This document shows positions 36,401-49,845 of a DNA stretch of 64,000 nt, piece after piece; position 1 is the first letter of the stretch, and every line of letters starts with the position of its first letter. The position numbers and the translations under genes were made by a program. Source of the stretch: Lepisosteus oculatus (Eukaryota > Chordata > Actinopteri > Semionotiformes > Lepisosteidae). Below the pieces are notes generated by a model. That model saw only the letters and a list, made by a program, of their open reading frames with translations, was not told the DNA's origin and ran no database searches. The stretch covers positions 37,260,788 to 37,324,787 of the forward strand of contig NC_090697.1 in the NCBI RefSeq assembly GCF_040954835.1. The letters run 5' to 3'.

Positions 36401-39400
36401 CAATAACAGATATTGCCCATTCTATATCTTTGTTTATGAAGTTGATGATTAAAAGTTATTTTAAAAAAGTTTTATTAATTAGTTGCTCACAACTAATTAA
36501 TAATTAATTGCCCACTTGTTTAGAAGTGGGCAAACTAAACAAACCCCATATATGTTTGGAACATCAATTTGAGGTGCCCTGAAATCTAGAAAATGTAACT
36601 GTTTTCCATGATGCAGGGTTTTTTATTCCTGAGTTTTGTGACTTCGTTATTTGAGCTAATTATTTAATTTAATTTAATTTAGCTACGATGGATGGAAATT
36701 TGCAGCAGACACGGGTCCCCCCCCAGAACCAGGACTTGGGACACCTTGCCCTACTGTATAGTCATTGGAACAGTGTTCACCACCAGAGGGAGTCTGTCAC
36801 CATAAAACACAGAATCCACAAACGCTTGGTTCATGGCCAAGTTTCCTTGACAGGCTGAACCTCTGGAAAGTGTGTAGCAATATTTACAAACAGTGGCATT
36901 TGTTATAGAATTATAAAGTTCTGTGCTTTTTGAATTACACAGACCAGCATTTGTGCGATTTTATGGTATAAAATTAAACCATTTGACTTACTTCCCATAG
37001 CATTACAGTTTATATTGGACAGAGGCAGTTTCTAACCAGAGATGATGTAATATGATGTGGATATCTAATTAAAATAGTTCAAATGCATTTGGTTTCCGGA
37101 CCCTCTTAACCATTCTTTATTTTAAAAGAATCTGTGGCTTTTAAGCTTGTAAATTTCTTTTTTGTTTTCTGATCTGTATTCATTTTATACATTTATTCTT
37201 TCCAACCACTGATGTTTCATTTCCTCTGTGTTTTGCGAAATAAACCAAATTATCACTAAAGTAAATCCTGTCACTTTATGAAGACTGAGGTTTAAAAGGA
37301 TAAAAATAATAGGTTTATAGATTGTTTTAAGATGGTGTTGTGCACAGTATATAATTTACTAGTAATGGTATTTTAAAATACAGCTGGTGGATCATTTTAG
37401 GCTGAGTTTGTGAACCCCCTTTGTCATGCTTCTTTTTAATGGTAAACAGTCGTAGAAAACAATATGAACAGAAATCCATTGTTGAGCTAATGTCTACTTT
37501 TTCATCATTTTAAAAATCACCTTAAATCCTAATCTTCTACATTTCTAATCTTGTGTATGATGGACTCTAGGACATTGTGCAGAGAAATGTGATGCCGAGG
37601 TTCTCTCTTTGAACAGTGCAGCTGTTGAATAAAGGGAGAAAAATCCTTTATTCACAGTAAAGTATGGACTGACATGCCATCTCTTTGAAATCTGTCTGTG
37701 ACTGTGGCGTTTTAAGTGCGCTAAACATAAATTAAAAGGATGTTTAATATTTCACATAGAAATTGTCTTCATGTGGTAGACAGCTGTATCTTTAGCTCAC
37801 AGGAAAATCTAAACTGATTTGTTAAGACACCTGTTCTTGAACCATTACTTATCAGATCACTATTTGCAGATGTAATATAGTGTTGTCTGATCAAAATTAT
37901 GCCATTTAAAAAAGTTTGTTAGTAAAAGCAGCAACAGTAATTGTAGAGGTTCATACTTGGCAGTGACTTGGGACTGATGTTTTTTCACTAACAGAAATGA
38001 ATTTGGGTTTTGTTCAGAAATTGTCTTGCATGATTTTCTACTGTAGAAAACTGTGTGAAGGATTGCTCAGGTTCAGTTGTCCCATTTTTTTACATGTAGA
38101 ATTAAGGATGAAAAATACTAAAGTGAACAAGATCTTCATTAAATATATCTCGAAAATTTAAACTTTTTAATGATCTGTATAAATTAGTTCCAGTGAAATA
38201 CCCCCTTATTAGATCTATCCATAGATACTGGCACCAAAGAGTCCAAAAAGATAGGATTTCCCTAATTTGTTTTTTACAGCCGGTGAAGTGTAGAATGTAA
38301 TAATTCATGAAGAAACGCTTGCATGCCTTGTCCAGATTTTGCATCCTTATAAAGTAATACCAAGAGGGTACCCAGAGTGAGGTAATGTCAAGCCTGTTTG
38401 ACCATTATCACCTCACCACTATTGGAGGTGTTATGTTAAGAAATAGCAGGACATTAACTCACCCAGCTGGTCTGGTTTTGAAGTAATTAGTAACCACCTG
38501 TGGCAACTGCTTTATATAGACTTATCTGAAGTCAGAAGAATTCTTGTAATATGCCTGTAATAACTACTTCTAGTAGTTACAGTATAACCAACACCGTAGT
38601 TTTAAAAAGCAGATATCACCTTAGTATGTTGAGATATAACTAGAACTCTAATTTTAAAATAAGTCCATTATTAGTGCTGTTTTAAATGGGTGTGCTGTAA
38701 ATTTGATTGTTCATAGATCGTGGTTCAGTCTTATAATTAATGATAGGAATAGAAATTGTCAGAGCCTGGTCTGCATGGTGGGTTGTCTTACTGCACGAAG
38801 ATTGCATAAATGCACGTTATTTTCACTGAATTCTTCACATCTGTGCAGTAGATTTGATTGTTCATAGATCGTGGTCCAGTCTTATAATTAATGATAGGAA
38901 TAGAAATTGTCAGAGTCTGGTCTGCATGGTGGTTTGTTTTACTGCACGAAGATTGCATAAATGCACGTTATTTTTTAACTGAATTCTTCAGATCTGTGCA
39001 GTAGATTTGAATTGGTAGTTTGAGTTAGGTTTTCAGAAGTATTGTGCACATGTTGTGTGTTCATATCTTGACTAGAAGAAGAGTCTGTTAAAGTTGGACA
39101 TTTCTGTGAATAGCTCATAATCAGCATCATGATATAGTTCATCCACACATATACTATGAGTAGATTTCCTACTTTCATGTGTGGAAGTATTGTATCATTG
39201 GTAAGATAGTAACACTTTACAAATTAAACTAATTTGTTGTCTGATTTGTGTTTAATTACTTTCAGTGAAAGTATTTTTTAAATGATTTTGAAGCATCTTT
39301 ATTGCTTAGAGAAAATATTCAGATATGAACATGTTTAACAGTCACAAATTTCACTAGAATTCTTTTTTTATTTCAGAATAAACAACCATTGGAAAATCTT

Positions 39401-42400
39401 CACAATACATACATCACATCATTGTCCCCCTTTGTTAATTCTTTCACTTTTTATCTGTTGAGCAAGGGTTTCAATTAACCTTTTCCTATAATACTAGTAT
39501 ACACTCTAGAGTGCTTTACAGGAGTGTACTCCTTAAAAACAGGCAGCAGTAATGTTTTTAAAATAGCATACAAAATATCAGAAATATTTTAAAAGGTTAT
39601 AAAAATGTCAGTTTATACAATGTAAGGCCTCATGAAGTGACCCATGTAACTAGAAGAGCTACAGAAGGCAGGTGTATGTGTTTCAAATTGTATTATGCAG
39701 ATGCTTTATGTTTTCCAGATACAAGGAAGAAATTATACCCCAGCACCCTTGCCTGAAACTTATTAGCAACTGTGAGCAGACACTTTCCAGTCATACATCC
39801 AGGCGTTTGGTAACAATGGAAAAGCTGAAGGAATTTGAGGTAAGTGTTTATGCAGTTCCTTGAATTTTTTCCTTCCTTTTCTTCTGCATGGTTGTGTGTG
39901 CATGGTCTTGCATACGATTTCGCTAGTGTCTGCATCAAAGTTCTTTTTTTGGAATGTTTTTTTTATGCACATACACATTCAAGCCAAGTTTGAGAACTGG
40001 CACAGAACTATAAAAATAAGTTGTTCGAAAGGCCTCAAGACCATGACATCTGGCTGTAGTTGACTCAGTTTTTTATTACACTCTAATGACTTAATCATAG
40101 ATTGCATGAAAATAGTTCTTCTTTGGATTTGACAGCCACTTCGTATCAAGACCAAATTGTTCCCATAAATGGTGTTGAAAATTCCACTTTGAATCACAGG
40201 CAAATGTTGGTGCTTTATACTTCATAATTAGTTATGGTGTATGTCTTAGCTCACTTGATAATTGGTCAGTGATTCTTCAAATTTAAACTGTGTAAATGTC
40301 AGTCAAATTATCTTTGTTAGTTTTTAGGTTTATACTTTTAATAATCCTTTTTGAGGTTGTTTGTGTATGCACTCCATGTCTAAGTATGATGAATAAGGAT
40401 TCTGTGTTCTTTTTCTGGAATACTACTATTATGCTCACATCTAATGTTATTATGGTATTGAGCCCGTTTCACATCAGATACCATTGTTTTCTTCCACAAT
40501 CCTTTCTTTTCAGATCATTATCTATTTCCATAAATATTGCTCTTGATACAAAAATTGATACAAGAGATTAACAAGTCAGCTGGAGATTTGACTGGATATT
40601 TTTTCCTGTGTATAAATGATTTATTGCACAAGCCTGCAACAAGTACATATTTAACAGAAGTAGTGTTAAGAATTCTGATTTTAAAATTACGTTTCACACT
40701 GCTTCTAGTCTTGACTAAGCATAGTTTGTTTAATGTATTCCTGTAATAATAATAATCCTGTAATAATAATTTTGCACATTTTTATCATGGTTTCATACAG
40801 AATGCCTTTAGTGGTATTTCATAACTTTACACAAAGGAATTCTTACAGAAGGAATGTGTAGAACTGTTCTATGTGCAATCCTGTCTCTCTGCGTGTGTCA
40901 TGTTCTCTGTTCGTATCTTGATAACGAAATGCCATAGAACGTTAAATAAAAAATTATATTGCAAAATCACTTTTAGAATATATGCGGCAGTGCCTTGGAG
41001 AAATATTTCAGTCCCTACCTAAAAAATAATAAAATCACAAAACGATGCATAATATTTTGCTCAAAACCTGAGTGCTCCAACAGAAGACTTCTAAGGGTAA
41101 TATACAATGGGAAAAGTATTCCGATCCATAAACTCGGTATCTGAAAGAAGCACCCTTAGAAGCAGTTATGACTGCAAATCTTTTTTGTGTAAGTCTACTA
41201 CCCCTACACACCAACGTAATGCAATTTTTGTCCATTCATCTATGCAGATTTACTCAAGCTTTAAATTGCTTATGGACAGCAGTTTTCAAGTCTTTCCACA
41301 TAATCTCAAAGGACTCAAGTCAGGACTTTTACTGGGCCACTGAAGGACAGTCTTATTCTCAAGCCACTCCACTGTAACTTTGATCTTGTACTTTGAATCA
41401 TTTTCCTGCTGAAAGGTGAATTGTTGTCCCAGTTTTAGATCTGAAGCAGGTTTTCCTCTATGATTTGCTAGTACTTTTCTCCATCTATGTTCCCATCAGT
41501 GTTGACAGGCTTCCTAGTCCCCGCTGATGAGAAGCAGAGCTGTTACCTAGTGTTGCCACCACCATGCTGACAAATGGGAAGATGTTCACTGAGTGATGCA
41601 CTATGTTGGGCTTGCGTCAGAGTTAACATCTTGTATTTAGCTTAAAAAGTTCTATTTCTAGTCTGAGTCTTAATTATTTTTATCTGCAAACACAATGAGA
41701 AGTTTGGCTTGTTAAGGTAATTTCATGCACCTAAATAATTTAGGCTTGCTATAGCAAAGGGTTTGAATACATATGGAACAATGACTTTTCCATTTTTTGT
41801 AATAGTTATCTATGTACTTCTTTTTTAATTTTTGTTGTTTGTATTACACCCGAGGAGTAGGTTGTACACATAACAAATATAAATAGCTACTTCAGAGTAT
41901 CATGACTGCAGGCTTTAAGTAACAAATTATGACAACTGTGTAAGGGTCTGAATACTTTTTTAAGGAACAGTAACCTGCAGTTACATACAGTACCTGTCAG
42001 ACATTAGGTAATATATATCACTTTAAAACAAAAATCTGTTATGAAATTTTAAGCTTTTGCAGTTATTTTGCCAAGTTATTGGCCTGCAGTAATGAGCAAA
42101 ATGTTCAAGTAGCTAGCTGCGTCAGCATGCGTAGGCTGTTTAAGAACAAGTAAAGGTTTATTCTATGCTGAAAAGAGGAGAAAAGAAACAACATTTTGGC
42201 GGAGGAGCCTACTTCAGGTGTTCACATTGTGCTTCTTTTCTTTTCTTTTCAGCATTAGCAAAATGTGTTAATTATCCCTCTGCTTAGCAACAAAAACATG
42301 TGGTGCTGACAGGTTTAAAACTGTGTTTTGGAGTCGCAGCAGACTGGTGCTTAGTGGGCTGTGCGAAGGTAGGAGTAAAGGTGGGAGCAGGAGGGGCGTG

Positions 42401-45400
42401 TGGAGAAGCAGGAATTCATCTCCAGAATGGCTGGAGCCCAGCTGTGTCAGCACAGCAAGCGATGACACTGTTGTCAAACAGCACTCAGGATGGTAAAACA
42501 GATTGTACCTGTTACTGTTAAGAGTGATTAGTGTTTATTTTGGCAAGGGCATTTACAATTTGCCGCTGTCTTTTAAAAAAAAAAATGTTGGTTCTTTCAG
42601 AGACTTTTTGTTTGTTTTCTTTCTTGGAGATTTTTCTACATGGCAAATAATTGGCTGACTAAGAATTTTGATCTTTCACAGGGGAAGTGAATGAGATTTT
42701 CAAAATTCTTGTTTGTGCTTAGTGTCCTCTGTCATCTCTGAAAATCCAAGGAACTTTATCTTCAAAAGAATGTAATGCTCTTGAGGTTGAAGATCTGTGA
42801 TGTAGAAATCTTGATAGCTTGCCATTTCCAATGTGGTTCCCCAAGTTCTGAATGCAATGAATAGTGAGGTATCAGGCTTATTAATATATGAGAGGAATTA
42901 AAAATGCAACAGATGTTATTGGTTCAATACTCATAACATCAGCTTACAGAATAATTATTTATTTTCATTACATCTATGCCATTTTTTGTGCTGTACATTA
43001 AATTACTTGGAGATGAAAAAGGTGCAAAATAATGTTTAATCAGCAGTGTTTAAATGTTTAGTTTGTGTGCATTTTCCTGTTGCTACTGTTGAACTGGGTC
43101 ATCAGATACAGAGACTTGAGCTGAGCTACAGAACAAGCATCAAGGATTTGTCTCAAACAAAAAACAGACTCTGGGATTTGCCCTCTAGCTGAACTGAGGC
43201 CCACTGATTAAAAACAGGATTTCATTTGCAGTATGGATTTTATTTTTGTTTTCTTGTCTGTTTTTGCAAGAAGGGATTTTTTTTTAGCTCCTGATTATTT
43301 AATGTTTACACTTACCCTAACAGTATTCGTTACTAGCTATCCTGTTAAAGACCCCTCTTCTTTTTTTCTTGACTATTACTTATACCCCTTTCTGAACCAT
43401 TAGTAGCGTTGATCTGCAAATGCCCAGAAATAACAGGGCTTAAACCCTTGTAGCAACAGCTTGCACTTTTCATTCCTGGCCTCATAGACCATTAATTTGA
43501 AGTGGCTTACATTAGTGACAACTTTAAAAAACAGATGTCACAAAATAGGATGTAAATGGGTAGATATTAATACCATGGATTATAAGAAACCATTGTCTCA
43601 TTCAAAAAACAGTTTGAGGTGGGCTATTAGCTTTGATGCTCCACTTTAAAGATAAATCCTTTCATATTTTAACTAAGAGGAAATCAAGTTAACTTTTGGG
43701 AATGTAATGTACATTTTCTTAATCGCATTCTCTAGCAAAGTCTTTTGAAGCCACAGAAGGCATAGCTTTGGTACTGTCATTTACTGTCTGCTTAAAGGTC
43801 ACAACGAGTTTAAAAAATGCTGTGCCTTGATGTGATTTTTTTATGTTTATCTATTATCCTTGAATTTTATACCAAATCCTCTATGAAACATTAGTATATT
43901 GTATAAATGTATATCACAAATTAACATACTTGGCTAGCTAAAACAATAGATGCAAAGGTTCTGTACCCATCCAAGAACAAAATATACTTGCTGCTAAAGT
44001 GTACACATCAATAAGTTTATTCTTGTGTTCAGTGCACAAGAGACGTACATTTATGCCATCTCCCGGATGTTGCTGAGAGCGCTTATTGTGATTTGAATGG
44101 TGAGTCTGCTGTATGAAGATGCTTCTTGCAATGGAGTAGCTTATGGCCCTATTCATGGGCAAAATTTGGTTGATTAAATTAATCAGTGCATTATTTTCTT
44201 AAATTATTATCCATTTTGTTTTTCATCTGCAATCTGAAGATGTTTACTTTTGGTTTCATTATTTACAGTAACTTTTGATTCCAGAACGTTGTCCGCTTTA
44301 TTTCTTTTCGATGTTCAAATTTTAACTGTTCCATTATCATAAGTGGAAATTAATCTGGAAGACATTTATCAACAGCAAATCAATTTAACATCTGATTTGT
44401 TTTCCCTAATGATCTATGTAAAGGTCTAAATAGAACTGGACATATTATTTGTAGAATACAGTTTATATTGAAGTCAGGTCCTTTAGGTGGCATATCGAGT
44501 TTACATAAGGGCAAGAATGTATATTTGTCATACTGTGCCTACTAAACTACTAAAACAACTTGTATAATCAAAAGTGTATTTTGGCTCTTTGGAAAGAGAA
44601 TAGGTGGTTTTGATGAGAAGCAGGCTGGGTAAAAATAATCACCTCAGTTACAGTTTACCATCTCTTAAACACCTCATTACCCCTCCTTCAAACTTCACTG
44701 TCCTGTGAACTTTTTTGGAGCTCTTGTTTTGATTTCATAAGCATTATATGGGGTGGGCCTGGAGTCAAAACTCCAAGATATGAACTTCACCTCTTTAAAG
44801 GCTTACACAATTTTGGATCAGAAACATATATTGTTTTAAGGTGTAAGAATGAGATGTTTCATAACAGGTTCTTAACATGTTTCCTGCAGGCAAGCAGGAG
44901 AGCTATAGTCTCAAATGAAAGGCAGGCTGACTCTGTATATGCACATGTTTCAATTAAAATGTGGATAAGGCATTCTAATATCCAGCTGGGTTCCTAATTT
45001 GAGCTTGGCAACAAAGATTTACTTATTATTGTGCAGTCTGTTCACTGACCTTTCTTAAAATAAAATGTGATTTCTTTATACAAGAACATTTTTTTAAATT
45101 TACACCAATTTTGTTTACAACACTTCAGAACATGATTTGTATTGTATTATGCACTTTGATTGCATTAGTCTTTTATTAATATAAAGATTTTTTATTCAAC
45201 ATTTTAACAGTACTTAAAGGGGAAGAATAAACTGTGAATGCGTTGTTGCATAATTTGTGTTGTTGACTTATTAGCATACTAGAAAATGGAATTGATAAAA
45301 ACATCCTTTTGAGTGACTTTATAACAGTTTTTTTGTTTGCATGATATTTTTTTTAATTTTCTGGTACTTGGCAAATGATAATGCAAAAGCCTTGTAAAAT

Positions 45401-46275
45401 TCTCCTAAAAATCAATTTGACTTTCACAACCCATTGCCTGGCGTTCCTTCATTCTCATATAAATTTTTGCTTTAACTCACAGCCAAGATCAGTGTCTGGA
45501 GGGAAATAACTTTACCACTTTTAAACCTGAAATTTATCAACATTTTCCCCCTTTATCCAAAACATATTCCACCGAATATTCTGACAAGAAAAGGAGCATA
45601 TATCATATTCTAATATTGATTTTTATTACAGTGTTTTGACTTTTACATTGAGTCAACTTTGTGATGTGTTATAAAAATGTGTGCAAGTTGGGTGTTCAAA
45701 TTTTATTTCTGCCTTGGTGTGCTTACATTATTTACATTATAATGTATTCTTTTTGGGATATTTATTAATGAGCCCTTCTTGTGTTTGGTCCATTTTGTAA
45801 TTTGTAATGTAGATTAAGTAATGTACAGTATTTGTGACATGAAAGTTAATTACGGTAGACATAACCCTCTCAGTACTTTAATTCATCTGCCAAAACAATG
45901 ACTCAGATTATGTAGACTTAACAGGCACTAACCTTTATTGGAAAAATGAAAATGATTTATCTGTGCTAAGGATTATTAATATCATTTATTAAAGTTCAGT
46001 TTGTGTTGGTAAATGGCTTAATATTTCAACCGCATTGTGTATTTAAGAATCCTTTCACTTTTAAAGAAACACACAGAGGTTATATTTAATAAAGAGTGCA
46101 TGGCAAATATTAATTTAACCAATTTTGTGTTTTACAGGATGCAGATGGACTTGCACATCTTTTACATGCTAGATTTAATCCTTACCAAGGCCACAACTCA
46201 TTCCGGGAGAAGTACTTCAGTGGCTTAAAAAAGAAGACTGGTAAAGATGAGTTTAAGAACACAAAAAAACTATAA
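24453..46275 (+). CDS. trmt11: tRNA (guanine(10)-N2)-methyltransferase catalytic subunit TRMT11
   Basis: Complete in 13 coding exons: 24453-24530, 24979-25044, 26106-26179, 26568-26649, 26727-26819, 27364-27498, 29109-29265, 29788-29868, 30328-30492, 31477-31549, 31890-32024, 39719-39839 and 46138-46275 (stop TAA 46273-46275). All junctions are GT-AG and in phase; the product is 465 residues (human about 463). TRMT11, with TRMT112, makes N2-methylguanosine at position 10 of tRNAs. The N-terminal part (about 1-175) is the THUMP-type tRNA-binding region. The Rossmann methyltransferase has motif I DPFVGTG (223-229), GTDIDYN after it, and the catalytic DPPYG (310-314), split by the exon 9/10 junction. 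The C-terminal NPYQGHNSFREKYFSG is strongly conserved. Introns 11 and 12 are the longest (7.7 and 6.3 kb). Confidence 0.97.
28756..28930 (+). repeat. Hairpin-bearing dispersed repeat (TRMT11 intron 6)
   Basis: Two imperfect 37-base inverted arms (28756-28792 and 28818-28854) flank a 25-base core with CTGAAAAAGCC and GCCAAAC. Downstream are AAACCTTTACTTGTTC and ACGCATGCTGACACAGCTAC. The downstream block and the hairpin plan recur inverted at 42085-42260, so this is a repeat family. Its class is unknown to me. Confidence 0.65.
34190..34300 (-). repeat. Related CTGAAGAAGGCT-type repeat fragment (TRMT11 intron 11)
   Basis: On the minus strand: CCTGAAGAAGGCTTCATACA then TGAAACATCGTG. The core is like the hairpin repeats at 28756 and 42085, but the outer arms are not evident. 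Confidence 0.45.
37626..37654. repeat. Perfect 10-bp inverted repeat
   Basis: TGAATAAAGG (37626-37635) and its exact complement CCTTTATTCA (37645-37654) around a 9-base loop. The stem is too short for a microRNA precursor. Confidence 0.7.
38694..39009. repeat. Tandem duplication, ~151-bp unit, two copies
   Basis: ATTTGATTGTTCATAGATCG occurs at 38701 and 38852. The following ~150 bases (including TGATAGGAATAGAAATTGTC and AAATGCACGTTATTTT) are nearly identical, and a third partial start (GTAGATTTGA) stands at 39001. A few substitutions and a small length difference separate the copies. Confidence 0.9.
40988..41970 (-). mobile_element. Degenerate Tc1 relic in TRMT11 intron 12
   Basis: Begins CAGTGCCTTGGAGAAATATT and ends GGGTCTGAATACTTTTTTAAGGAACAG, the two ends of a Tc1 element. 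The interior matches Tc1 transposase in reverse (CCACTCCACTGTAACTTTG, TTTTCCTGCTGAAAGGTGAA, TTGCCACCACCATG). It is shorter than a full copy and full of stops and indels, so it is long dead. It differs from the family at 10702. Confidence 0.8.
42085..42260 (-). repeat. Hairpin-bearing dispersed repeat, inverted copy
   Basis: Reverse complement of the family at 28756. Shared parts are GAACAAGTAAAGGTTT (reverse of AAACCTTTACTTGTTC) and GTCAGCATGCGT. Arms at 42166-42194 and 42226-42254 pair imperfectly (about 24 of 29). On the minus strand the core reads CCTGAAGTAGGCTCC then GCCAAAA. Confidence 0.65.
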
Positions 46276-46388
46276 CAGTTTTTAATTAAGTTTTATAATA
46301 TATAGAACTGTAACATGTATTGCATACATTATATTTTTTATACACCATTTAGAATGTTCTAGTCATGCTTTGTTTTTGAAGGATATCA

Positions 46389-46394
46389 AATAAA
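46389..46394 (+). terminator. TRMT11 poly(A) signal
   Basis: AATAAA about 115 bp after the TRMT11 stop; a second one lies near 46726. Confidence 0.6.
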
Positions 46395-47480
46395 ATTAGA
46401 GAAGAGTGTATGTGCTCAAATGTTGTATTATGCTCATCAGGTATTTTAGAATTTGGTCAATCGATGAAGCAAAGTTAAAAGATAAAAGTTTCACTAAATT
46501 CCACTTAGTTGGGATCATGCAGTTGATGACATCATAATGCTTTGTAAATATGTATGAAGAGCCTAAAGCAAAAACTAACTTTGTAGTTATCTATTTTTTA
46601 AACAGGAGCCTTCTCTTTTAATTTAACTAGATTATAATGTAGAATATATTTTCATTTTAAAAGTTGCTTTGAGTTAAAATGTACTGGACATGATTTTTAA
46701 TGTATTTTCCATTCATTGTTGTAAATAAATTTGCCTCTTCTGTTGGGTTGCCTCTCAGTTGTTGTTAATACTTACATCTGTACTTATCTATACCATCTGA
46801 ACATCAATTACACCAAACCAATGACTGAAAAATACTTTTATCTAAGTCTGTCGTAATGGAATTATATATAAGTGCTTTGGTTACATGCTTTTGTCTATTA
46901 TCCTTTATTCAAATTTAAAAATCTTAGGGATGTCTATATTTTACATGGACAATGCCCTCTTTAAAGATATGTTTAATAACTCTCTGTATAATCTAGAAAC
47001 AAGTTAGAGAAAGACAATGTACCTAAAAAAATCACATTAGTGATGTTCAGCTTGTCTAAAAAGGTTAATTACATCTGAAATGTTAATCAGACATCAGTGC
47101 ATTGATAAATTTTAAATACTCTGATTACTTAAATATTTGCAGTTTAGCTATTAGATGTTAAATATCTTTCTGCTGAACATCCTTGGTGTGTTTCACAACA
47201 GAAAGTGTATGCCATTTCACAGTTCTCCAGATGTCCTGCAGTTTTTCATTCCACACAACTGACTGTGACAAACCACAGCTTTTTTTGTTGATCTAATGCC
47301 CATCTCCCTGTATTGTCTTGCCAGCATTTCAATGTTTGTTTTTACTTGGAATGGGATATAAGAGATTTATAAAACCCATAGATTGCTATAGAGAGTGTGA
47401 ATTAATCTGTGAAAGTTCTCTAGCCATTTTTTATTTTTGAAGTATAACAAATCCCAAAAATAAAATAATTACCTCACACG
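46395..47480. other. TRMT11 3' flank, no gene recognised
   Basis: AT-rich sequence. It may include a longer TRMT11 3' UTR (up to an AATAAA near 46726). No other element is recognised. Confidence 0.5.
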
Positions 47481-47499
47481 CTTTCAACATTCCCATTAC

Positions 47500-48060
47500 C
47501 CTCCTTCTCGGCCCTTCCAAATTTCAACTGAAGGATGCCTAAAATACAGTCAAACAAATTCAGTGGAAGCTCTGTGTCAATAACTACACTACATCCCTCC
47601 ACTAGTTTCATAGATGCTATCAGTGGAGAGCTCCATCTCAATAATATTGAGATAGGTCAAGAACCAATGATGTCGGGAGAGGGAATGCAGAGACTTCTGA
47701 TGCTACATCAAGTGTTTTTTAGCATCAGTCAATGCATTTCTGGAGATGTAGTCATTATCTAACAGTAGTCAAATGAGAACAGGAAATTTCCCTATTTAGA
47801 ATAATGGGCAGAAAGGAAGAAACCTGTTACCAGACCTTAAATATCTCTGGACACTCCCAAAACATGTAAGAAGTTGCCTGTAACTCCCACTGGTATAACA
47901 TATACTTAAGAAGATAAATACAGGAAGCCAATTGTTTTGTTTTGTCCCTGAGGGCAAACAGATCATGCTTGAGGTGCATAAACAACCTCACCCACCTTGG
48001 GATACCATCATAAGATCAAACTGAGGAGGAGAAAATATCTCCTGGAATCTTTGGTACTTT
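47500..48060 (-). mobile_element. L1-like LINE remnant (end of ORF2)
   Basis: Translated on the minus strand, about 47999 down to 47834 reads LFMHLKHDLFALRD ... SYMFWECPEIFKVW. The (H/Y)xFWECPxIxxxW motif is characteristic of the C-terminal end of L1/Tx1-type reverse transcriptases. Further along the minus strand the frames are broken, with a DCILGILQ-like piece. Only the 3' end is present, as usual for 5'-truncated LINE copies. Boundaries are approximate. Confidence 0.5.
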
Positions 48061-49609
48061 GATGTGGAAAATAGAAAGGTGAATTGCCTGTAAGGAGTTT
48101 ATGATTATGAAAGTAGAAGGATGGGGATGCCGTGTCTTTTGTGATTTTGTGATTTGTTTTACAGATCAAAAATTGTAATTAAAATGGACAATAAAAGGCC
48201 CAAAACAATGTATAATGTATAATATAATTTGTAATATGAGGTACTGCAGTATCAATCATGTTTGGTTCTTTATGGTGGACCAAAAACGTCCAGCTTTTTC
48301 TGACACCTGACTTATTAATGCAGGGGCAGTGTTCCCATCGTGAGGCGAACTGTTTTCATCAGTTTATTTAAGCTTCAAATGTAGATTCATTATAATGTCA
48401 TATTTAGAAAAATGTTATGAAATGTCTTTCAAGTTTTTGTTTAGCTGTATCCCAAACCTGAAAAGAAAGCTTTATTTAGTATTCGGCAATAACCTCAAAG
48501 ATGGCAGTCAAACCTACAATTCATTGATGTCCCCTGACCTCTCTAACACCCCAGTTCTGTTTTTTCCTTTTGGTAAAGGCATGTTCTGTGAAGAAAGAGG
48601 ATGTCTTGTTCTTGGGTATAAATTAAAAAATAGAATTTATTACATCCTTTCTCCTTGGTTAGAAAAAACAAATACTAAGGACTTTATGAATTGCTGTTCT
48701 GGAGATATTCTCATTTTTCTTCCAAGTCTTAAACTTTAGTTGCCAATTTATAGCTCAGTAGGGTTGTCGTTTATTTACATTTGGAAATGTAAGAAACCCT
48801 GCTGGTGCAGTAACTCAATACTTAGTGCCTCTGGTTCAACGAAACGTCTGTTTTACTTAAATATAATACAGAATACACACCTGGAGATCATTGCAGACAG
48901 GTATGTTTAGTGCATGAAGGAAGTTGACAAGCATGTAAAGAACAAATCAAAATGCTTTACTGCTGAGGTTTTTGCTTGGACTTGTTCCATTTGTAAGGAA
49001 AGATGTGTTTTTTCTTTGCTTCAAGATTATTTTTTTCTGATGGTATAATATGACAGGGTGCATATGCAGTTCATGATAATATTGAAGTCTTAAATACTAT
49101 GGTGTTACATCCTTGAATATGTATCTAATTCAGTGCCTTTAAAAATATTAAAGTTGAAATACATACTGTTGCATATGAATGAATCTGTCTGTGATTATGT
49201 ATATATTCTTGTGGCATATGGAATTTTAATGATGAGACTTAACCACAAAAGCATGAATAGCATGCTTGAACCCAGGGCCCCATAGTATTTCATATGGCCA
49301 CATTCCTCAGTCTAATCAGTGTCACAGATACAGATGGGACAGAAGGCAGTTACCAGTTTTGCAAAATCTTCAATGAATTGTGACAGGACACACACTTCTC
49401 AATTAGAGTATGCTTATAAGGCTTAGATCTTGGTGCCAGACTATCAAGAAACATATGACAGAAATCCTTAGGAAGATGTTATCCTGAAGAGCAGAGGAGG
49501 GAGTGTGTATTAGGCTACACAGTCATGTTGTTGAGCTTTGTTACCTCTGCTTTTTTAAAAAAATGGCTGGATTAGATCCTCATATTATCTACTAGCTATT
49601 ACATAAGGT
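48061..49609. other. Intergenic, no gene recognised
   Basis: Contains a 114-codon plus-strand open frame (48395-48739) without recognisable domain or splice context. Part of it (SLMSPDLSNTPVLFFPFGKG) may come from an unclassified mobile element, but I cannot support that. Confidence 0.45.
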
Positions 49610-49845
49610 AGATAGGGGACATGGCCTCCCCTTGTTTCTAGCCTTTCTCTGGCAAGCAAGGCAGGATACACCTTGGCCCATAGAAACACACCACACCCTC
49701 ACACCAGGACCAATAGGAAACCCAATCAAACATGGGAAGTACATACAAATTGCATGCAGATACCGTGCCAGGTCCAGAAGTGAACCCAGGGCTCCACCCC
49801 AGTAGCACTGGCAGCAATACTAACCACTGTGCCACCCTAGTAGCT
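49610..49845 (-). repeat. Dispersed tRNA-headed-type repeat copy
   Basis: Reverse orientation: GCAAGGCAGGATACACCTTG, TGAACCCAGGGCTCCACCCC, GCAGCAATACTAACCACTGT, GCCACCC. Same family as 20455 and 50788. Confidence 0.7.

Larger units (their letters stand above)
32025..39718 (+). other. TRMT11 intron 11
   Basis: 7.7 kb of mostly unique-looking AT-rich sequence. It contains the repeat fragment at 34190, a possible conserved block at 35740-36010, a C-run near 36716, a short perfect hairpin at 37626-37654 and a tandem duplication at 38694-39009. I see no additional exon. Confidence 0.8.
39840..46137 (+). other. TRMT11 intron 12
   Basis: 6.3 kb. It holds an old Tc1 relic (40988-41970) and a hairpin repeat (42085-42260). 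A short GC-richer patch lies at 42300-42450, with purine-rich repeats but no recognised element. The rest is AT-rich with no exon seen. Confidence 0.8.

Noticed and set aside
37626-37654. Perfect 10-bp hairpin as a microRNA precursor
   Set aside because: Stem far too short and the flanks do not extend the pairing.
48395-48739. 114-codon open frame downstream of TRMT11
   Set aside because: No recognised domain, AT-rich, no splice or promoter context; length is compatible with chance.
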